DNA from: Meiothermus sp. | Lineage (GTDB): Bacteria; Deinococcota; Deinococci; Deinococcales; Thermaceae | Length of the DNA stretch: 64,000 bases | Direction of reading: 5' to 3' | Assembly: GCF_026004075.1 (NCBI RefSeq) | Contig: NZ_BPIK01000002.1 | Span: forward strand, 496,001 to 560,000 | In this document: positions 1 to 8,994 of the stretch, piece by piece | How positions within the stretch are numbered: the first letter of the stretch is position 1 | How the letters are laid out: the number at the start of each line of letters is the position of its first letter | The notes under the pieces: generated by a model | What the model saw: only the letters and a program-made list of their open reading frames with translations | What the model was told of the DNA's origin: nothing | The model's database searches: none | Translations under genes and position numbers: made by a program

Positions 1-1016
1 AGCAACTCGAGGAATTCCTCATAGCAGCGCACCAGCACCTCTTCTGATACGGGCCGAATCTCGAGCCGCCCCATGCCCATGGGGATGACCCAGTTAAGGG
101 CCTGGCTCACCTTCTTCTTGTCGCGGCTGAGGAAAGGGGTGAGATCTGCCCAGCTCAGGCGGGGGGGTGGCGGAGGGGTGAGCCACTGCAGGAGTTTTAG
201 CACCTTGGGTACCAGATCCGCCCCGCCATGGGCCCGGCCCAGCAGGGCGGCGTAGAGCAGCCCGTAGGCCACTGCTACCCCGTGGGGTATGGCCCCATGG
301 GTGGCGCCCTCGAGAGCATGGCCCAGGGTGTGCCCCAGGTTGAGCTTGCGGCGCTCGTTTTGCTCGGTGGGGTCGGCCTCCACCACCCTTACTTTGACCA
401 TCACGGCGCGGGCCAGGTAGGGCTCGAGGCCTTCCCAATCGGGTGAGACCGGCTCTACGTTGACCAGCAGCTCGTCACCAGCGATAAGGCCGTGCTTGAA
501 GGCTTCTACCAGCCCCTCCTTGAAGGTTTGGGGTGGAAGGGTGCGAAGGGTGTGTAGCTCGGCATATACCCCTGCCGGGGCATAAAAAGCGCCGACCAGA
601 TTTTTACCTTCGGGCAGGTTAATGCCGGTTTTGTTGCCCACCGAGGCGTCTACCATGGCCAGGGTAGTGGTGGGTAGGCTGATGTACCGTATTCCGCGCA
701 GGTAGGTGGCGGCCACAAACCCGCCCAGATCGGTAAGACAGCCTCCACCCACCACGTACAGCGTGGTGTTGCGTGGGAGGGCCTGCTGGGCCAGCCAGGA
801 CAGCACCCGGCCATAGCTATCGAGGCTCTTTGCGCCTTCGCCACCGGGCAGCCCTAGGCTTAGCGGAACATCCAGGCGGGCAGCTACTCGCTGGGCGTAA
901 TCCCGTACGGCCAGGTCGTAGAGGAGGGCCCGGGGGCCAGGGGCCTGGGGGAGCTCGAGGTCGAAGCCGATGTGAATCGGATAGGGAACTGGGTATCTAA
1001 TCTGCAGTTTCTGCAT
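1..1016 (-). CDS. aroB: 3-dehydroquinate synthase AroB (3' end cut by window edge)
   Basis: Converts DAHP to 3-dehydroquinate, step two of the cytoplasmic shikimate pathway, using NAD and a divalent metal. The frame opens at an ATG at 1016 (MQKLQIRYPVPYPIHIG) and is still open at base 1, so about 338 residues are visible and only the C-terminal tail is missing; the family usually has 340-360. Visible family blocks are the glycine-rich NAD site GGGCLTDLGGFVAATYLRG, the substrate block GNKTGINLPEGKNLVGAF, and the metal-ligand regions EAFKHGLI and NLGHTLGHALE. The start lies inside the 3' end of aroK (20 bp overlap), so the two are translationally coupled. The order aroC-aroK-aroB behind the pil operon is the one known from Thermus. 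Confidence 0.95.
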   Translation of the reverse strand, partial: MQKLQIRYPVPYPIHIGFDLELPQAPGPRALLYDLAVRDYAQRVAARLDVPLSLGLPGGEGAKSLDSYGRVLSWLAQQALPRNTTLYVVGGGCLTDLGGFVAATYLRGIRYISLPTTTLAMVDASVGNKTGINLPEGKNLVGAFYAPAGVYAELHTLRTLPPQTFKEGLVEAFKHGLIAGDELLVNVEPVSPDWEGLEPYLARAVMVKVRVVEADPTEQNERRKLNLGHTLGHALEGATHGAIPHGVAVAYGLLYAALLGRAHGGADLVPKVLKLLQWLTPPPPPRLSWADLTPFLSRDKKKVSQALNWVIPMGMGRLEIRPVSEEVLVRCYEEFLEL

Positions 1017-1542
1017 ACGCCCACAGTTGGTCGATAATTTCATCTACCACTTCGGCGACGGGCCGATTATCGGTAGAGACGTGAATTGTAGCCTGGCGAT
1101 AGATGGCCTCCCGCTCGGCCAGTAGCTGCTGGATGCGTTTGAAGGGATCGGGGTTCTCGAGCATGGGGCGCTGTCCAGGGCGACGGCTGATGCGCTCGAA
1201 GATGGTGGCGGGGCTGGCCCATAGTGCCACCACCGGCCCCCGCTGCAACAGTTTTTGCCGATTCTCTGGGTTAACAAAAGTACCGCCCCCCAGCGAGAGC
1301 ACCAAAAAATCTTTCTGGGTTAGCTCGTTTACCGCCTCGGTCTCGAGTTGCCGAAAAGTAGCCTCCCCCAGGTGGCGGAAAATGTCGGCTACCGAAAGCC
1401 CCATCTCCCGCTCGATGTAGCGATCGAGGTCGATGAAGTGCAGCATCAGCTCGCGAGCCAGCTCCCGCCCAATGCGGCTTTTGCCCACGCCCATAAAGCC
1501 GGTGAGGGCTACCCAGGTAACGGGGCGTTCAATCTCGATCAT
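997..1542 (-). CDS. aroK: Shikimate kinase
   Basis: Phosphorylates shikimate at the 3-hydroxyl with ATP, a cytoplasmic step toward chorismate. The 181-residue protein has the usual size. The P-loop GFMGVGKSRIGREL is near residues 16-29, the shikimate-binding region has DLDRYIEREMG, the glycine triplet SLGGGTF follows near residue 83, and the mobile lid carries RRPGQRPML. It sits between aroC (49 bp gap) and aroB (20 bp overlap) on the same strand, so the three probably share a transcript. Nothing unusual is seen. AroK and AroL types cannot be separated here; AroK is chosen because of the aro/pil context. Confidence 0.95.
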   Translation of the reverse strand: MIEIERPVTWVALTGFMGVGKSRIGRELARELMLHFIDLDRYIEREMGLSVADIFRHLGEATFRQLETEAVNELTQKDFLVLSLGGGTFVNPENRQKLLQRGPVVALWASPATIFERISRRPGQRPMLENPDPFKRIQQLLAEREAIYRQATIHVSTDNRPVAEVVDEIIDQLWAYAETAD

Positions 1543-1591
1543 AAAAGGGGGCTGTTCCCAGGATGCGCGCTTGCTCGATAGCCGTCAAAAC

Positions 1592-2743
1592 CTAGTATTC
1601 CAGCACCCGTTGCTTGTATCGCTCGACCCGCTCGACCAGCTCGCCCAGGGTGTCGCCGCCAAATTTCTCCAGGTAGGCCTGGGCCAGCACGATGCCCACC
1701 AGGGCCTCCAGAATTACGCTGGCCGCCGGTACCGCGGTCACGTCGGAGCGCTCCCGGGCGGCATCGGCTGGCTGGTGTGTCACCACATCAACCGTGGGTA
1801 GGGGCTTCATCAGGGTGGCGATGGGCTTAAGAGCGGCGCGCACCACCAGCTCTTCTCCGGTGGTCATGCCGGCTTCGGTGCCTCCGGAACGATTGCTCTG
1901 GCGGTAGTAGCCCCGGCCGGGCTCCCAGTAGATGGGGTCATGAACCTGCGATCCCGGCTTCATGGCGTTGCTAAAACCAGGGCCAATCTCCACCCCCTTA
2001 ATGGCCGGAATGCTCATGACCATCTGGGCGATGCGCCCGTCGAGCTTGCGCTCCCAGTGCATCTGGGAGCCGAGCCCCATCACCAGCCCTTTGAAGCGGG
2101 CTTCGATGACGCCGCCCAGGGTATCGCCGGCGGCCTTGGCCTCGTCTATGCGGCGGATCACCTCGGCCTCGGCCTGGGGGTCGGTCATCCGCACCGGGCT
2201 GGTTTCGATGCGTTCCTTGAGGCTCCAGTCGAAGGGAACCTCGCTCCAGACCCCGGCCATCCCGTCCACGAACGAGGCGCTTTCCACCCCAAAAAACGAG
2301 AGCAGCTTATGAGCGATGGCCCCTATCGCTACCCGCATGGCGGTTTCGCGGGCCGAGGCGCGCTCGAGCACATCACGTAAGTCTTTATGCCCGTATTTGA
2401 CACCCCCCGCAAGGTCGGCGTGACCAGGCCGGGCCGCCGTAAGGGCCTTTTTGCGCGGCTCGTTGCCGGGGGCCGGATCCATGATCTCGAGCCAGTTGCG
2501 GTAGTCGGTGTTTTTGATGACCAGCGTAACCGGGGCTCCGGTGGTGCGCCCGGCCCGCACACCACTTACGAACTCCACCGTATCGGTCTCGATGACCATC
2601 CGCCGCCCGCGCCCGTACCCACCCTGGCGTTTTTTGAGCCAAGGGTTGATATCTTCAACGGTCAAAGGTAGCTGGCTGGGCAGGCCCTCCACGATGCCGG
2701 TAAGTTGTGGCCCGTGGGATTCTCCAGCAGTTAGAAAACGCAT
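1592..2743 (-). CDS. aroC: Chorismate synthase
   Basis: Eliminates phosphate from EPSP to give chorismate using reduced FMN, the last common step to Phe, Tyr and Trp. The 383-residue frame starts MRFLTAGESHGPQL, the canonical AroC N-terminus, and shows the family blocks GRGRRMVIETDTVEFVSGVR, SGGTEAGMTTGE and RERSDVTAVP. An AGCATA/TATGCT -10-like element lies only 11 bases before the ATG, so the mRNA may have a very short leader. It lies downstream of the pil operon but is separated from pilQ by a strong terminator (2809-2834), so it likely heads its own aroC-aroK-aroB unit. Confidence 0.97.
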   Translation of the reverse strand: MRFLTAGESHGPQLTGIVEGLPSQLPLTVEDINPWLKKRQGGYGRGRRMVIETDTVEFVSGVRAGRTTGAPVTLVIKNTDYRNWLEIMDPAPGNEPRKKALTAARPGHADLAGGVKYGHKDLRDVLERASARETAMRVAIGAIAHKLLSFFGVESASFVDGMAGVWSEVPFDWSLKERIETSPVRMTDPQAEAEVIRRIDEAKAAGDTLGGVIEARFKGLVMGLGSQMHWERKLDGRIAQMVMSIPAIKGVEIGPGFSNAMKPGSQVHDPIYWEPGRGYYRQSNRSGGTEAGMTTGEELVVRAALKPIATLMKPLPTVDVVTHQPADAARERSDVTAVPAASVILEALVGIVLAQAYLEKFGGDTLGELVERVERYKQRVLEY

Positions 2744-2808
2744 GAACAGAATCTAGCATAACCGCGGCCAAGTCCAAAACCAGGTCGCTGCTGCTAAGGG
2801 GCCTGCAG

Positions 2809-2834
2809 AAAAAAGCCGGGCCAGCGCCCGGCCT
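2809..2834 (-). terminator. Rho-independent terminator of the pil operon
   Basis: On the minus strand a perfect 7-bp stem GCCGGGC/GCCCGGC (2832-2826 with 2821-2815) closes a 4-base loop and is followed by six T residues (2814-2809). It lies just after the pilQ stop and before aroC, and so ends pilMNOWQ transcription. Confidence 0.9.
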
Positions 2835-2849
2835 TCATGTGGATACCAC

Positions 2850-4373
2850 CTAACGTTGAGCGGTGTCCTTGACGATGTTACCGGTGATAATCACGATCAG
2901 CTCGTCGTCTTTGATCGAGGAAGTGCGCTGCTTAAAGAGTTCACCCAGCAAGGGGATATCACCCAGCAGAGGCACTTTGGTCTCGGAGGTATCGGTGACT
3001 TTCTGAATCAGACCCCCCAGCACCACGGTCTGCCCGTCGCGGATGCGCAGTTTTGACAGGGTGGACTGCTGCGGAATGCGGATGCTGCCTGCCGGGCCAT
3101 CGGCGGGGTCGCCGCCGGTCTGGGTGAAGACCTCGAGCAGGATGTTGCCATCCGTCGAGATTTGCGGACGCACCCGCACCAGCAGCCCGTAATCGAACTC
3201 GCGCACCGAGACCTGGTCGCCGATGGTAATAGGGATGAGCAGCCGGCCCCCTACCTTAATTTCCGCACCCTTGGCTCCGGTAGCCCGCAGATCGGAAGTA
3301 TCGGCACCATAGTTGTCCTCTACCAGCACATTGGCATCACTCAGGCGGCGTGAAAGCTGCTGTTTTTCCAGCGCGTCCAGCACGGCCCGGATATTGAGTG
3401 AGGCCAGGCTGCGGGTGGCATCGAAAATCAGGTTCAGACCGGTGGACAGGAAGCTGGCGATCAGGTTGCCCCCCGAGACGGTCTCCCACTTGATACCCAG
3501 GTTGCGAATAACCTCGCCCGAGACTGCCTGCACCCGGATCTGGAGCTGCACTTGCTGCACAGGCCGATCCAGGGTGGGAATTAGGCGCTCGGCCAGGGCA
3601 ATCTGGTCGGCGGAACCGGTGACGATGAGGGTGTTGGTACGGGGTTCGGCCACCACCGTCACCTGGGGCGTGGCCTGGGCCTGGGCCTGCGCGGGTGCTG
3701 CCTGGCCTTGCGCCTGGGCCGCAATGGCCTTGCCCAGCACATCGGCCAGCTCGCTGGCCCGGGCATGTGAGAGGGCAAACGACTTTTGTACAAGCGGAAT
3801 GGTTGCAGCAGGAGCCTTGGGCACATCTATACGCTGCAGAAAGTTTAGGGCATCCGTTACCGAACGCGATGGGCCGCTAATAGAGAGCACGTTCTGCCCA
3901 GGCACAGCGCGTACAGTAACGCCAGGCACCTCCTGCTGAACAAAGGTGGCCAGGGCTGCAGGATCACCCGAGCGTACCTGATAAAACTCCCGTACTGCCG
4001 GCTCGCTGGGCTGGGCAGGCTGGGCGGCTTGACCGCGGGCCCGATCCACCACTTCCTTAGGCCCTACCACGATCACGTTGTTCTCGAGCAGCGCGTAGGT
4101 GATGCGGCCATCGCCGTAGGTGTTGATGAGTAGATCCCATACCTGCCGGAAGGGCTTGCGGTCGATATCTGCGCTAACGTTGACGTTGGGGATATCGCGA
4201 AGAATAGGGGAGAGCCCCACACTGCGGGCCAGCGCATCCAGAAGGGTGGGTAGGGGTAGGTTGGTGCCAATGTTGCTTACCGGTTGATCGAAGCGGGCAT
4301 CCCTGGGCAAAGTACCCTGGGCCAGCGCCAGACTCAACACTACCAAAAGAGCAAACAAACGCTTCATATTCAC
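2850..4373 (-). CDS. pilQ: Type IV pilus secretin PilQ
   Basis: Outer-membrane secretin that forms the multimeric gate for type IV pili and, in Thermus, for DNA uptake. The 507-residue protein has a signal peptide (MNMKRLFALLVVLSLALAQ), an N0/STN-like domain (about residues 35-110), an N1-type domain with FYQVRSGDPAALATFVQQ (about 128-185), a further N domain with PRTNTLIVTGSADQI (about 245-275) and a C-terminal secretin core ending VVLGGLIQKVTDTSETKVPL and LLGDIPLLGELFK. It starts 3 bases after pilW and closes the pil operon. It is clearly shorter than T. thermophilus PilQ (about 757 residues, from memory), so several N-terminal ring modules seem to be absent. A Q/A-rich linker is seen near residues 225-243. 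Confidence 0.9.
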   Translation of the reverse strand: MNMKRLFALLVVLSLALAQGTLPRDARFDQPVSNIGTNLPLPTLLDALARSVGLSPILRDIPNVNVSADIDRKPFRQVWDLLINTYGDGRITYALLENNVIVVGPKEVVDRARGQAAQPAQPSEPAVREFYQVRSGDPAALATFVQQEVPGVTVRAVPGQNVLSISGPSRSVTDALNFLQRIDVPKAPAATIPLVQKSFALSHARASELADVLGKAIAAQAQGQAAPAQAQAQATPQVTVVAEPRTNTLIVTGSADQIALAERLIPTLDRPVQQVQLQIRVQAVSGEVIRNLGIKWETVSGGNLIASFLSTGLNLIFDATRSLASLNIRAVLDALEKQQLSRRLSDANVLVEDNYGADTSDLRATGAKGAEIKVGGRLLIPITIGDQVSVREFDYGLLVRVRPQISTDGNILLEVFTQTGGDPADGPAGSIRIPQQSTLSKLRIRDGQTVVLGGLIQKVTDTSETKVPLLGDIPLLGELFKQRTSSIKDDELIVIITGNIVKDTAQR

Positions 4374-4376
4374 CGC

Positions 4377-5393
4377 CTAGGGGTTATCCATTGTGAGGTT
4401 CAGGCTATCTGAACCTTGCACCAAAAGGGCTTCTTTCGCGCTCAGGCTTTTGAGCAGTACATCGCTACCGGGAAGGGTGCGGCCTACTGGCAGCACTGTA
4501 AAGCCGTCCTTGCTCTGGAAAATGGCTACGCTGGTTGGGCCCAGTACCACCCCCGAGAGCTTTAGGTTTTGTTCGCGCACAAATCGAGCCAGGGGGCTTT
4601 CCTGAACGGTTTCTTGCCCACGGGCCAGGTCACTTTTAGGCTCGAGCACCTGGGCCAGCCGGGCGTTGATTTCGGCCCGTGCGAACTCGAGGTTGCTAGG
4701 GGCCGTGGCAGCTGGCGCCACATCCAAAGCTGCCTCTTCCTTGATCGGACTGGCAGTGTCGCTTAGCTCACGCTCCAGGGGTGCGAGCCGGATGGGCAGG
4801 GTGCCCGACCCCAGGCTGACCGCACCGGGTAGGCTGGCGCGGGCCGTACCCTGGGCCAGGCGAGGCTGGGCAGTGGGAGTAGAGGGTGGTATTGGGGTAG
4901 GCCGGGTACCGGGCAGGCTGGGACGGGGTAGTGGGGTGGTGGGCTGCCGCACCTGTACCTGGGCGGTTTGGCGAGGGATAGGTTGGGCGGCCACCGGCGG
5001 TGTCGTGGTCGGACGGCTGGCAGCGGTTGGGGCCGGTTGAGCCACGGTGGGCGGGGCGGTTTCGATGATCAAGGGTACGAAGGGGTTGGGTGGCACCGTG
5101 ACGCGAGGCTGGGCCGCCAACGTGCCGGTAGCTGCTTCACCCTGACTGGTGGGCTGTTCGTCGCGGGGGGCCTCGGTGACCAAGAAGGGTACGGGAAGCA
5201 CCTCGAGCGGCCGGGCGGTGGTCACGGGTGCTGTGGGCTCTACCGGCGCCGGTGTTGGGGCTGGCGCTGCTGGCTGCTGAGCTGTTTGGCTTGGGCGGAA
5301 GAAGCCAACATACCAGGCCGCGACCGCCCCTACTAGCAGGGTTGCGACCAGCGCCACTTTAGCCGACTGGGGCATGCGCTGGAGGAAATTCAT
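4377..5393 (-). CDS. pilW: Pilus assembly protein PilW (PilP-like, Thermus type)
   Basis: Called from position: in T. thermophilus the gene between pilO and pilQ is pilW, needed for pilus assembly and DNA uptake and thought to link the inner-membrane complex to the secretin. The 338-residue protein has one N-terminal membrane segment (about residues 12-31, VALVATLLVGAVAAWYVGFF), a long Pro/Thr/Ala-rich linker (about 35-200) and a small C-terminal domain with FVREQNLKLSGVVLGPTSVA and IFQSKDGFTVLPVGRTLPG, resembling the PilP beta-domain. Its ATG overlaps the pilO stop by 4 bases. Sequence similarity alone would be weak; synteny carries the call. Confidence 0.8.
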   Translation of the reverse strand: MNFLQRMPQSAKVALVATLLVGAVAAWYVGFFRPSQTAQQPAAPAPTPAPVEPTAPVTTARPLEVLPVPFLVTEAPRDEQPTSQGEAATGTLAAQPRVTVPPNPFVPLIIETAPPTVAQPAPTAASRPTTTPPVAAQPIPRQTAQVQVRQPTTPLPRPSLPGTRPTPIPPSTPTAQPRLAQGTARASLPGAVSLGSGTLPIRLAPLERELSDTASPIKEEAALDVAPAATAPSNLEFARAEINARLAQVLEPKSDLARGQETVQESPLARFVREQNLKLSGVVLGPTSVAIFQSKDGFTVLPVGRTLPGSDVLLKSLSAKEALLVQGSDSLNLTMDNP

Positions 5394-6034
5394 GGCCGAC
5401 CTCCAGGCTGATTGGGCTGGCCTTGCTGGGTTCCCTGGGCGGGCTGGCCCTGGCCGGTATAGGTGTACACCGTCATGGTTAGGCTGGTGTTGATGATGGG
5501 GTTGGTGGCCTGGGCCTCCGTAGCGGCAGGCCCGCTGCCACCAAGGGTAAGGTTGAGGCCCGAGACGGTGGCGAACCGCTGCAGCCCCTCGAGGTTCCGT
5601 AAAAACACATACAGCTCGGGGAAGGGCGACTCGACCTGCAAGGCCAGGTTGGTGGCCCGTACGTTGGCGACACCCTGACTATCGCCAGCACTGCGGCTTA
5701 GAGTTCGCAGTACTACCCCGCTTTCCCGAGCGGTTTGCGCCAGAGAACTCAGAACCCGGCCAAGCTGTTCGGTGGGAGGTAGCTCGCGCAAAAACTGTTG
5801 CCGCTCGGCATCCAGGCGGGCGATGGTCTCGCGCAACTGGGGCAGCGCACGCTGGGCTGCACGGCCACGGTCGCGTTCGACAGTAAGACGGTCTACTTCG
5901 GCCTGTAGCTCCGGTATGCGCCCTTGGAGGGGCTGGGTTACCAGGAAGTACCACATCGCACCAAGCAACAAGGCCGCCACTATGGCGACGATGGCCCACT
6001 CACGCTGGCCCATTCTAGCGAGAAGGGCTACCAC
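5390..6034 (-). CDS. pilO: Pilus assembly protein PilO
   Basis: Inner-membrane partner of PilN in the type IV pilus alignment complex. After a short cytoplasmic start comes one membrane helix (WAIVAIVAALLLGAMWYFLV), then a coiled coil (IPELQAEVDRLTVERDRGRA region) and a periplasmic ferredoxin-like domain (ESPFPELYVFLRNLEGLQRF), with a Gln/Pro-rich tail. I place the start at GTG 6034 because GGGAGG stands 7-8 bases upstream on the minus strand; the frame is open further upstream to an ATG at 6157, but that stretch lies inside pilN and does not look like PilO. An ATG at 6013 is the other candidate. pilO overlaps pilN by 20 bases. Confidence 0.88.
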   Translation of the reverse strand: MVALLARMGQREWAIVAIVAALLLGAMWYFLVTQPLQGRIPELQAEVDRLTVERDRGRAAQRALPQLRETIARLDAERQQFLRELPPTEQLGRVLSSLAQTARESGVVLRTLSRSAGDSQGVANVRATNLALQVESPFPELYVFLRNLEGLQRFATVSGLNLTLGGSGPAATEAQATNPIINTSLTMTVYTYTGQGQPAQGTQQGQPNQPGGRP

Positions 6035-6680
6035 TGTCCTCACCTCCCGTCGTGTTGCTGGCGGTTGCCGCGGCTTGGCCGACCAGGCCGATGGTGGCCC
6101 CGAAGGTGTAAAGCTGTCGGGTCTGATCAAGGCTGGCGTTCTGGAAGTTGATACCAAAGCGCGGCGAGTTTTCGAAGGCCTCGACGAAGCGAATCAGAGC
6201 GTTTTGCCCAATGGCTTCGCCTTGCAGGTTGAACTCTACGCTGACCGGCTTGCCATCGTAGAGGCCGTTTTGTACGTTGCTCTGAATCTCCTGGGGAGTA
6301 AGGCTTTTGGTGCCGATGCTGCGCAAGGCTACCCCAAACCGGCGGCCTTCCCGCGGGATCTGATTGATGACCTGGGCCAGGTTGTCTGACCAGGGCACAA
6401 AGCGCTCGCGCAGTTGGTTACGCACTGCGAGGAGCTGCTCGAGTTCGCGCTGCTGTTGGTTGAGGCGGTTTTGCTCGGCGATGAAGGGGCGTAGCACATC
6501 CACCTCTACTTGTAGCTGGTCACGCTGATTTTCCAGTGCCTGCACTTTCGAGAGAGTCGAGAAGTGGAGAAAGGCCACCGTCCCCAGCATCGCGAGCACC
6601 ACCGCCACAGCGGCCAGGCGCCACCAGCCAGGCTCAACCCGACGGCGCAGGTTCTTGGGCAGGAGGTTGAGTTTAATCAA
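6015..6680 (-). CDS. pilN: Pilus assembly protein PilN
   Basis: Inner-membrane protein whose cytoplasmic N-terminus contacts PilM. The 221-residue protein begins MIKLNLLPKNLRRRVEPGW, where the NLLP motif is the PilM-binding signature, followed by a membrane helix (LAAVAVVLAMLGTVAFLHF) and a coiled coil (about residues 45-95), then a small periplasmic domain ending near VSVEFNLQGEAIGQNALIRF. It overlaps pilM by 8 bases and pilO by 20 bases, as expected for a tightly coupled operon. Confidence 0.92.
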   Translation of the reverse strand: MIKLNLLPKNLRRRVEPGWWRLAAVAVVLAMLGTVAFLHFSTLSKVQALENQRDQLQVEVDVLRPFIAEQNRLNQQQRELEQLLAVRNQLRERFVPWSDNLAQVINQIPREGRRFGVALRSIGTKSLTPQEIQSNVQNGLYDGKPVSVEFNLQGEAIGQNALIRFVEAFENSPRFGINFQNASLDQTRQLYTFGATIGLVGQAAATASNTTGGEDSGSPSR

Positions 6681-7809
6681 GTGGATTCACCCCCCGTAGG
6701 GCCAGACCCACCGGTACCGTGAACTCTGGCGCCAGACCCCGCAGGTACTCTAGATCGAAGCGACTCTTGTCGATCTGGAGGCCCTGCCAAGGATCGGCGA
6801 TTTCCAGCGGGATACCGAGCGTGTCAGATAAAAGCGGCACCAAGCTTCGCAGCTTACTGCCACCTCCGGCCACAAAACCCTGGTCTACACCGAGGTCGCC
6901 TACTTGCACCCGGAAGAACTCCAGACTGCGACGCAACTCGGTGGTCAGCTCGACCAACACCGGCCGAATTGCGTCGTACATACGGGCTGGATTGAAACGC
7001 TCGCGCTCGGCGTCGAAGTCGAGCAGCAAGTCCTCGTCTTCGGTGGGGATGGTGGCCAGGCCGTAGTTTTTCTTGGCCTCCTCGGCGGCCACCAGATCAA
7101 GGTTGAAGGCCTTTGAAATGGCGGCGGTGAAGTCCTTGCCAGAGAGGTTGATAACCCGGTTCAAGAGCAGCCGCTCGCCGCGGGTAAGCACCAGTGCCGA
7201 GGACTCCGCCCCAATCTCGAGGAAGAGGGAGATTGGTTCGCGGTCGGTAGCTACCAGCCGGGAGGCCAGGGTACGCAGCCCAGCAAAAGGCTTTACGTCT
7301 ATTACCAGCGGCTCCAGGCCAGCCGCTTTGAGGGCCTCTACCAAGCTGGCCACGGTTTCTTGCCGGGCAGCACCCACCACCACGTCCATCTGCTCACCGT
7401 CCGGTATGGACTCGAGGGTATCCAGGGGCGCATAGTCCAATACCACCTCGTCAATCGGGAAGGGAATGTAGCGCTCGGCCTCCCAGCGCACCGCTTCCTC
7501 CAATTGCTTGAGGGGCATTTTGGGTACCTGCAAGGTACGGGTAATGACCGCTAGGTTGCTGGCCGCTGTAACCACATAACGCTTGCGGGTACGCATTTCG
7601 GCCTGCATTTCCTTGATAACCTCGGCCAGGGCCCCCGGCTCGATGATCGAGCCCTCCTGAACAACCCCTGGCGGGGTAGGCCTGATACTCAGGCTTTTCA
7701 GGCTGGGGGGAGTTCCGGACAGCTCGACCATTTTGATATTGGCCGATCCGATCTCGAGGCCAAGCGCCTCGACCCTGGGCCTCAGCAACCCGCCAAAAAA
7801 ATCACGCAC
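6673..7809 (-). CDS. pilM: Pilus assembly ATPase-fold protein PilM
   Basis: Cytoplasmic actin-like (FtsA-fold) protein that binds PilN at the base of the type IV pilus machine. The sequence has LGLEIGSANIKMVELSG near the N-terminus (first phosphate-binding motif), LFLEIGAESSALVLTRG in the middle and GFVAGGGSKLRSLVPLL near the C-terminus, the expected three nucleotide-binding motifs. I choose GTG 7809 (VRDFFGGLLRPRVEALG) because AAGGGGG stands 4-5 bases upstream; ATG 7836 would add nine residues unlike other PilM proteins. It is the first gene of pilMNOWQ. Confidence 0.92.
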   Translation of the reverse strand: MRDFFGGLLRPRVEALGLEIGSANIKMVELSGTPPSLKSLSIRPTPPGVVQEGSIIEPGALAEVIKEMQAEMRTRKRYVVTAASNLAVITRTLQVPKMPLKQLEEAVRWEAERYIPFPIDEVVLDYAPLDTLESIPDGEQMDVVVGAARQETVASLVEALKAAGLEPLVIDVKPFAGLRTLASRLVATDREPISLFLEIGAESSALVLTRGERLLLNRVINLSGKDFTAAISKAFNLDLVAAEEAKKNYGLATIPTEDEDLLLDFDAERERFNPARMYDAIRPVLVELTTELRRSLEFFRVQVGDLGVDQGFVAGGGSKLRSLVPLLSDTLGIPLEIADPWQGLQIDKSRFDLEYLRGLAPEFTVPVGLALRGVNPLD

Positions 7810-7847
7810 GCTGCCCCCTTTCCCACATAAATCCAAGACTACGTGTC

Positions 7848-7853
7848 AGTATA
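7848..7853 (-). promoter_or_regulatory. Extended -10 element for the pil operon
   Basis: TATACT on the minus strand preceded by TGC, that is an extended -10 box, 38 bases before the pilM start. No good -35 hexamer is seen at 17 bases. Confidence 0.45.
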
Positions 7854-7986
7854 GCACGGTAAATCTGCGCTGCAGCGGTCATACTGCCCACTCTAGCCCA
7901 GGCTTTAACCTTTGGGCCGTGCATTTGCACATTCAATCTTAATGCTCCTCGCCCAGGAAGTTAGGCGCAGGGGGGCTGGTTGTTGC

Positions 7987-8994
7987 CTAGAGAGCCCGGG
8001 CCACAGCCTCGGCGAACTGGAGGGTGGTGGCGTTGCCCCCCAGGTCGGGGGTGCGGGGGCCTTCCTCGAGTACCTTGTCCACGGCGGCCTCTACTCGGCG
8101 GGCGATCTCGTGCTCGCCTAGGTGCTCCAGCATCATCACGCCTGAGAGGATGGTGGCTGCCGGGTTGGCAATGCCCTTCCCGGCGATATCCGGTGCGCTG
8201 CCGTGCACTGGCTCAAACACGGCGTGCCTGGTGCCGATGTTACCGCTGGCGGCAATGCCCAGGCCGCCCACCAGCCCAGCAGTAAGGTCGGAGATGATGT
8301 CGCCGAACAGGTTGGTGGTCACGATCACGTCGAAGCGCTCGGGGTTGCGCACGAGCTGCATGGCGCAGTTATCGATGATGATGTCCTGGGTTTTGACCTC
8401 GGGGAAACGAGCTGCCTCGGCCAGCACGGTGTTCATGAACAGGCCCTGGGTCATGGGTAGCACGTTGGCCTTGTGTGCTACGTGGAGCTGCTTGCGGGGG
8501 CGGCTGGCCGCCAGCCGGGCGGCATACTCGCCGATGCGGGCGCTGGCTTTGCGGGTAATGACCGTATCGGCAATGGCAATCTCGCCCTCGAGGTAGGTGC
8601 GTTCCTGCTCTACATAGAGCCCTTCGGTGTTCTCGCGCACCACGATCAGGTCGACCCCCGGCCTCGAGCCCGGTACGGGGTGGTGCTTGGCTGGACGCAC
8701 GTTGGCAAACAGATCCAGCTTGCGCCGCATGTAGCGGATGGCCCCGAAGAAGCCCGGTACTTTTTTGGTGGGGCTGGTGGCCGCGCCGAAGAGGGTGGCG
8801 TCGGTGTGGGTAACGGCCTCGAGGGTTTCTTCGGGCACTGAGATACCTATTCGCTCGAAGGTCTCCCAGCCGGCCTGGGCCTCGACGAACTCAAACTTGA
8901 GTCCGGTGGCCTCCAGTACCAGCCTGGCTGCGGGAATCACTTCGTGACCGATGCCGTCGCCTTCAATCAAACAAATCTTGTAGGTTTTGCTCAC
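7987..8994 (-). CDS. hicd: Homoisocitrate dehydrogenase
   Basis: Oxidatively decarboxylates homoisocitrate to 2-oxoadipate with NAD in the alpha-aminoadipate route to lysine. The 335-residue protein follows T. thermophilus homoisocitrate dehydrogenase almost block for block: [98 protein letters not shown] and [19 protein letters not shown] 8994 with AGGGTGAT just upstream is the start. It lies about 10 kb from the rest of the lysine genes and on the other strand. A 3-isopropylmalate dehydrogenase is the main alternative, but the loop [16 protein letters not shown] is the homoisocitrate type. Confidence 0.93.
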   Translation of the reverse strand: MSKTYKICLIEGDGIGHEVIPAARLVLEATGLKFEFVEAQAGWETFERIGISVPEETLEAVTHTDATLFGAATSPTKKVPGFFGAIRYMRRKLDLFANVRPAKHHPVPGSRPGVDLIVVRENTEGLYVEQERTYLEGEIAIADTVITRKASARIGEYAARLAASRPRKQLHVAHKANVLPMTQGLFMNTVLAEAARFPEVKTQDIIIDNCAMQLVRNPERFDVIVTTNLFGDIISDLTAGLVGGLGIAASGNIGTRHAVFEPVHGSAPDIAGKGIANPAATILSGVMMLEHLGEHEIARRVEAAVDKVLEEGPRTPDLGGNATTLQFAEAVARAL

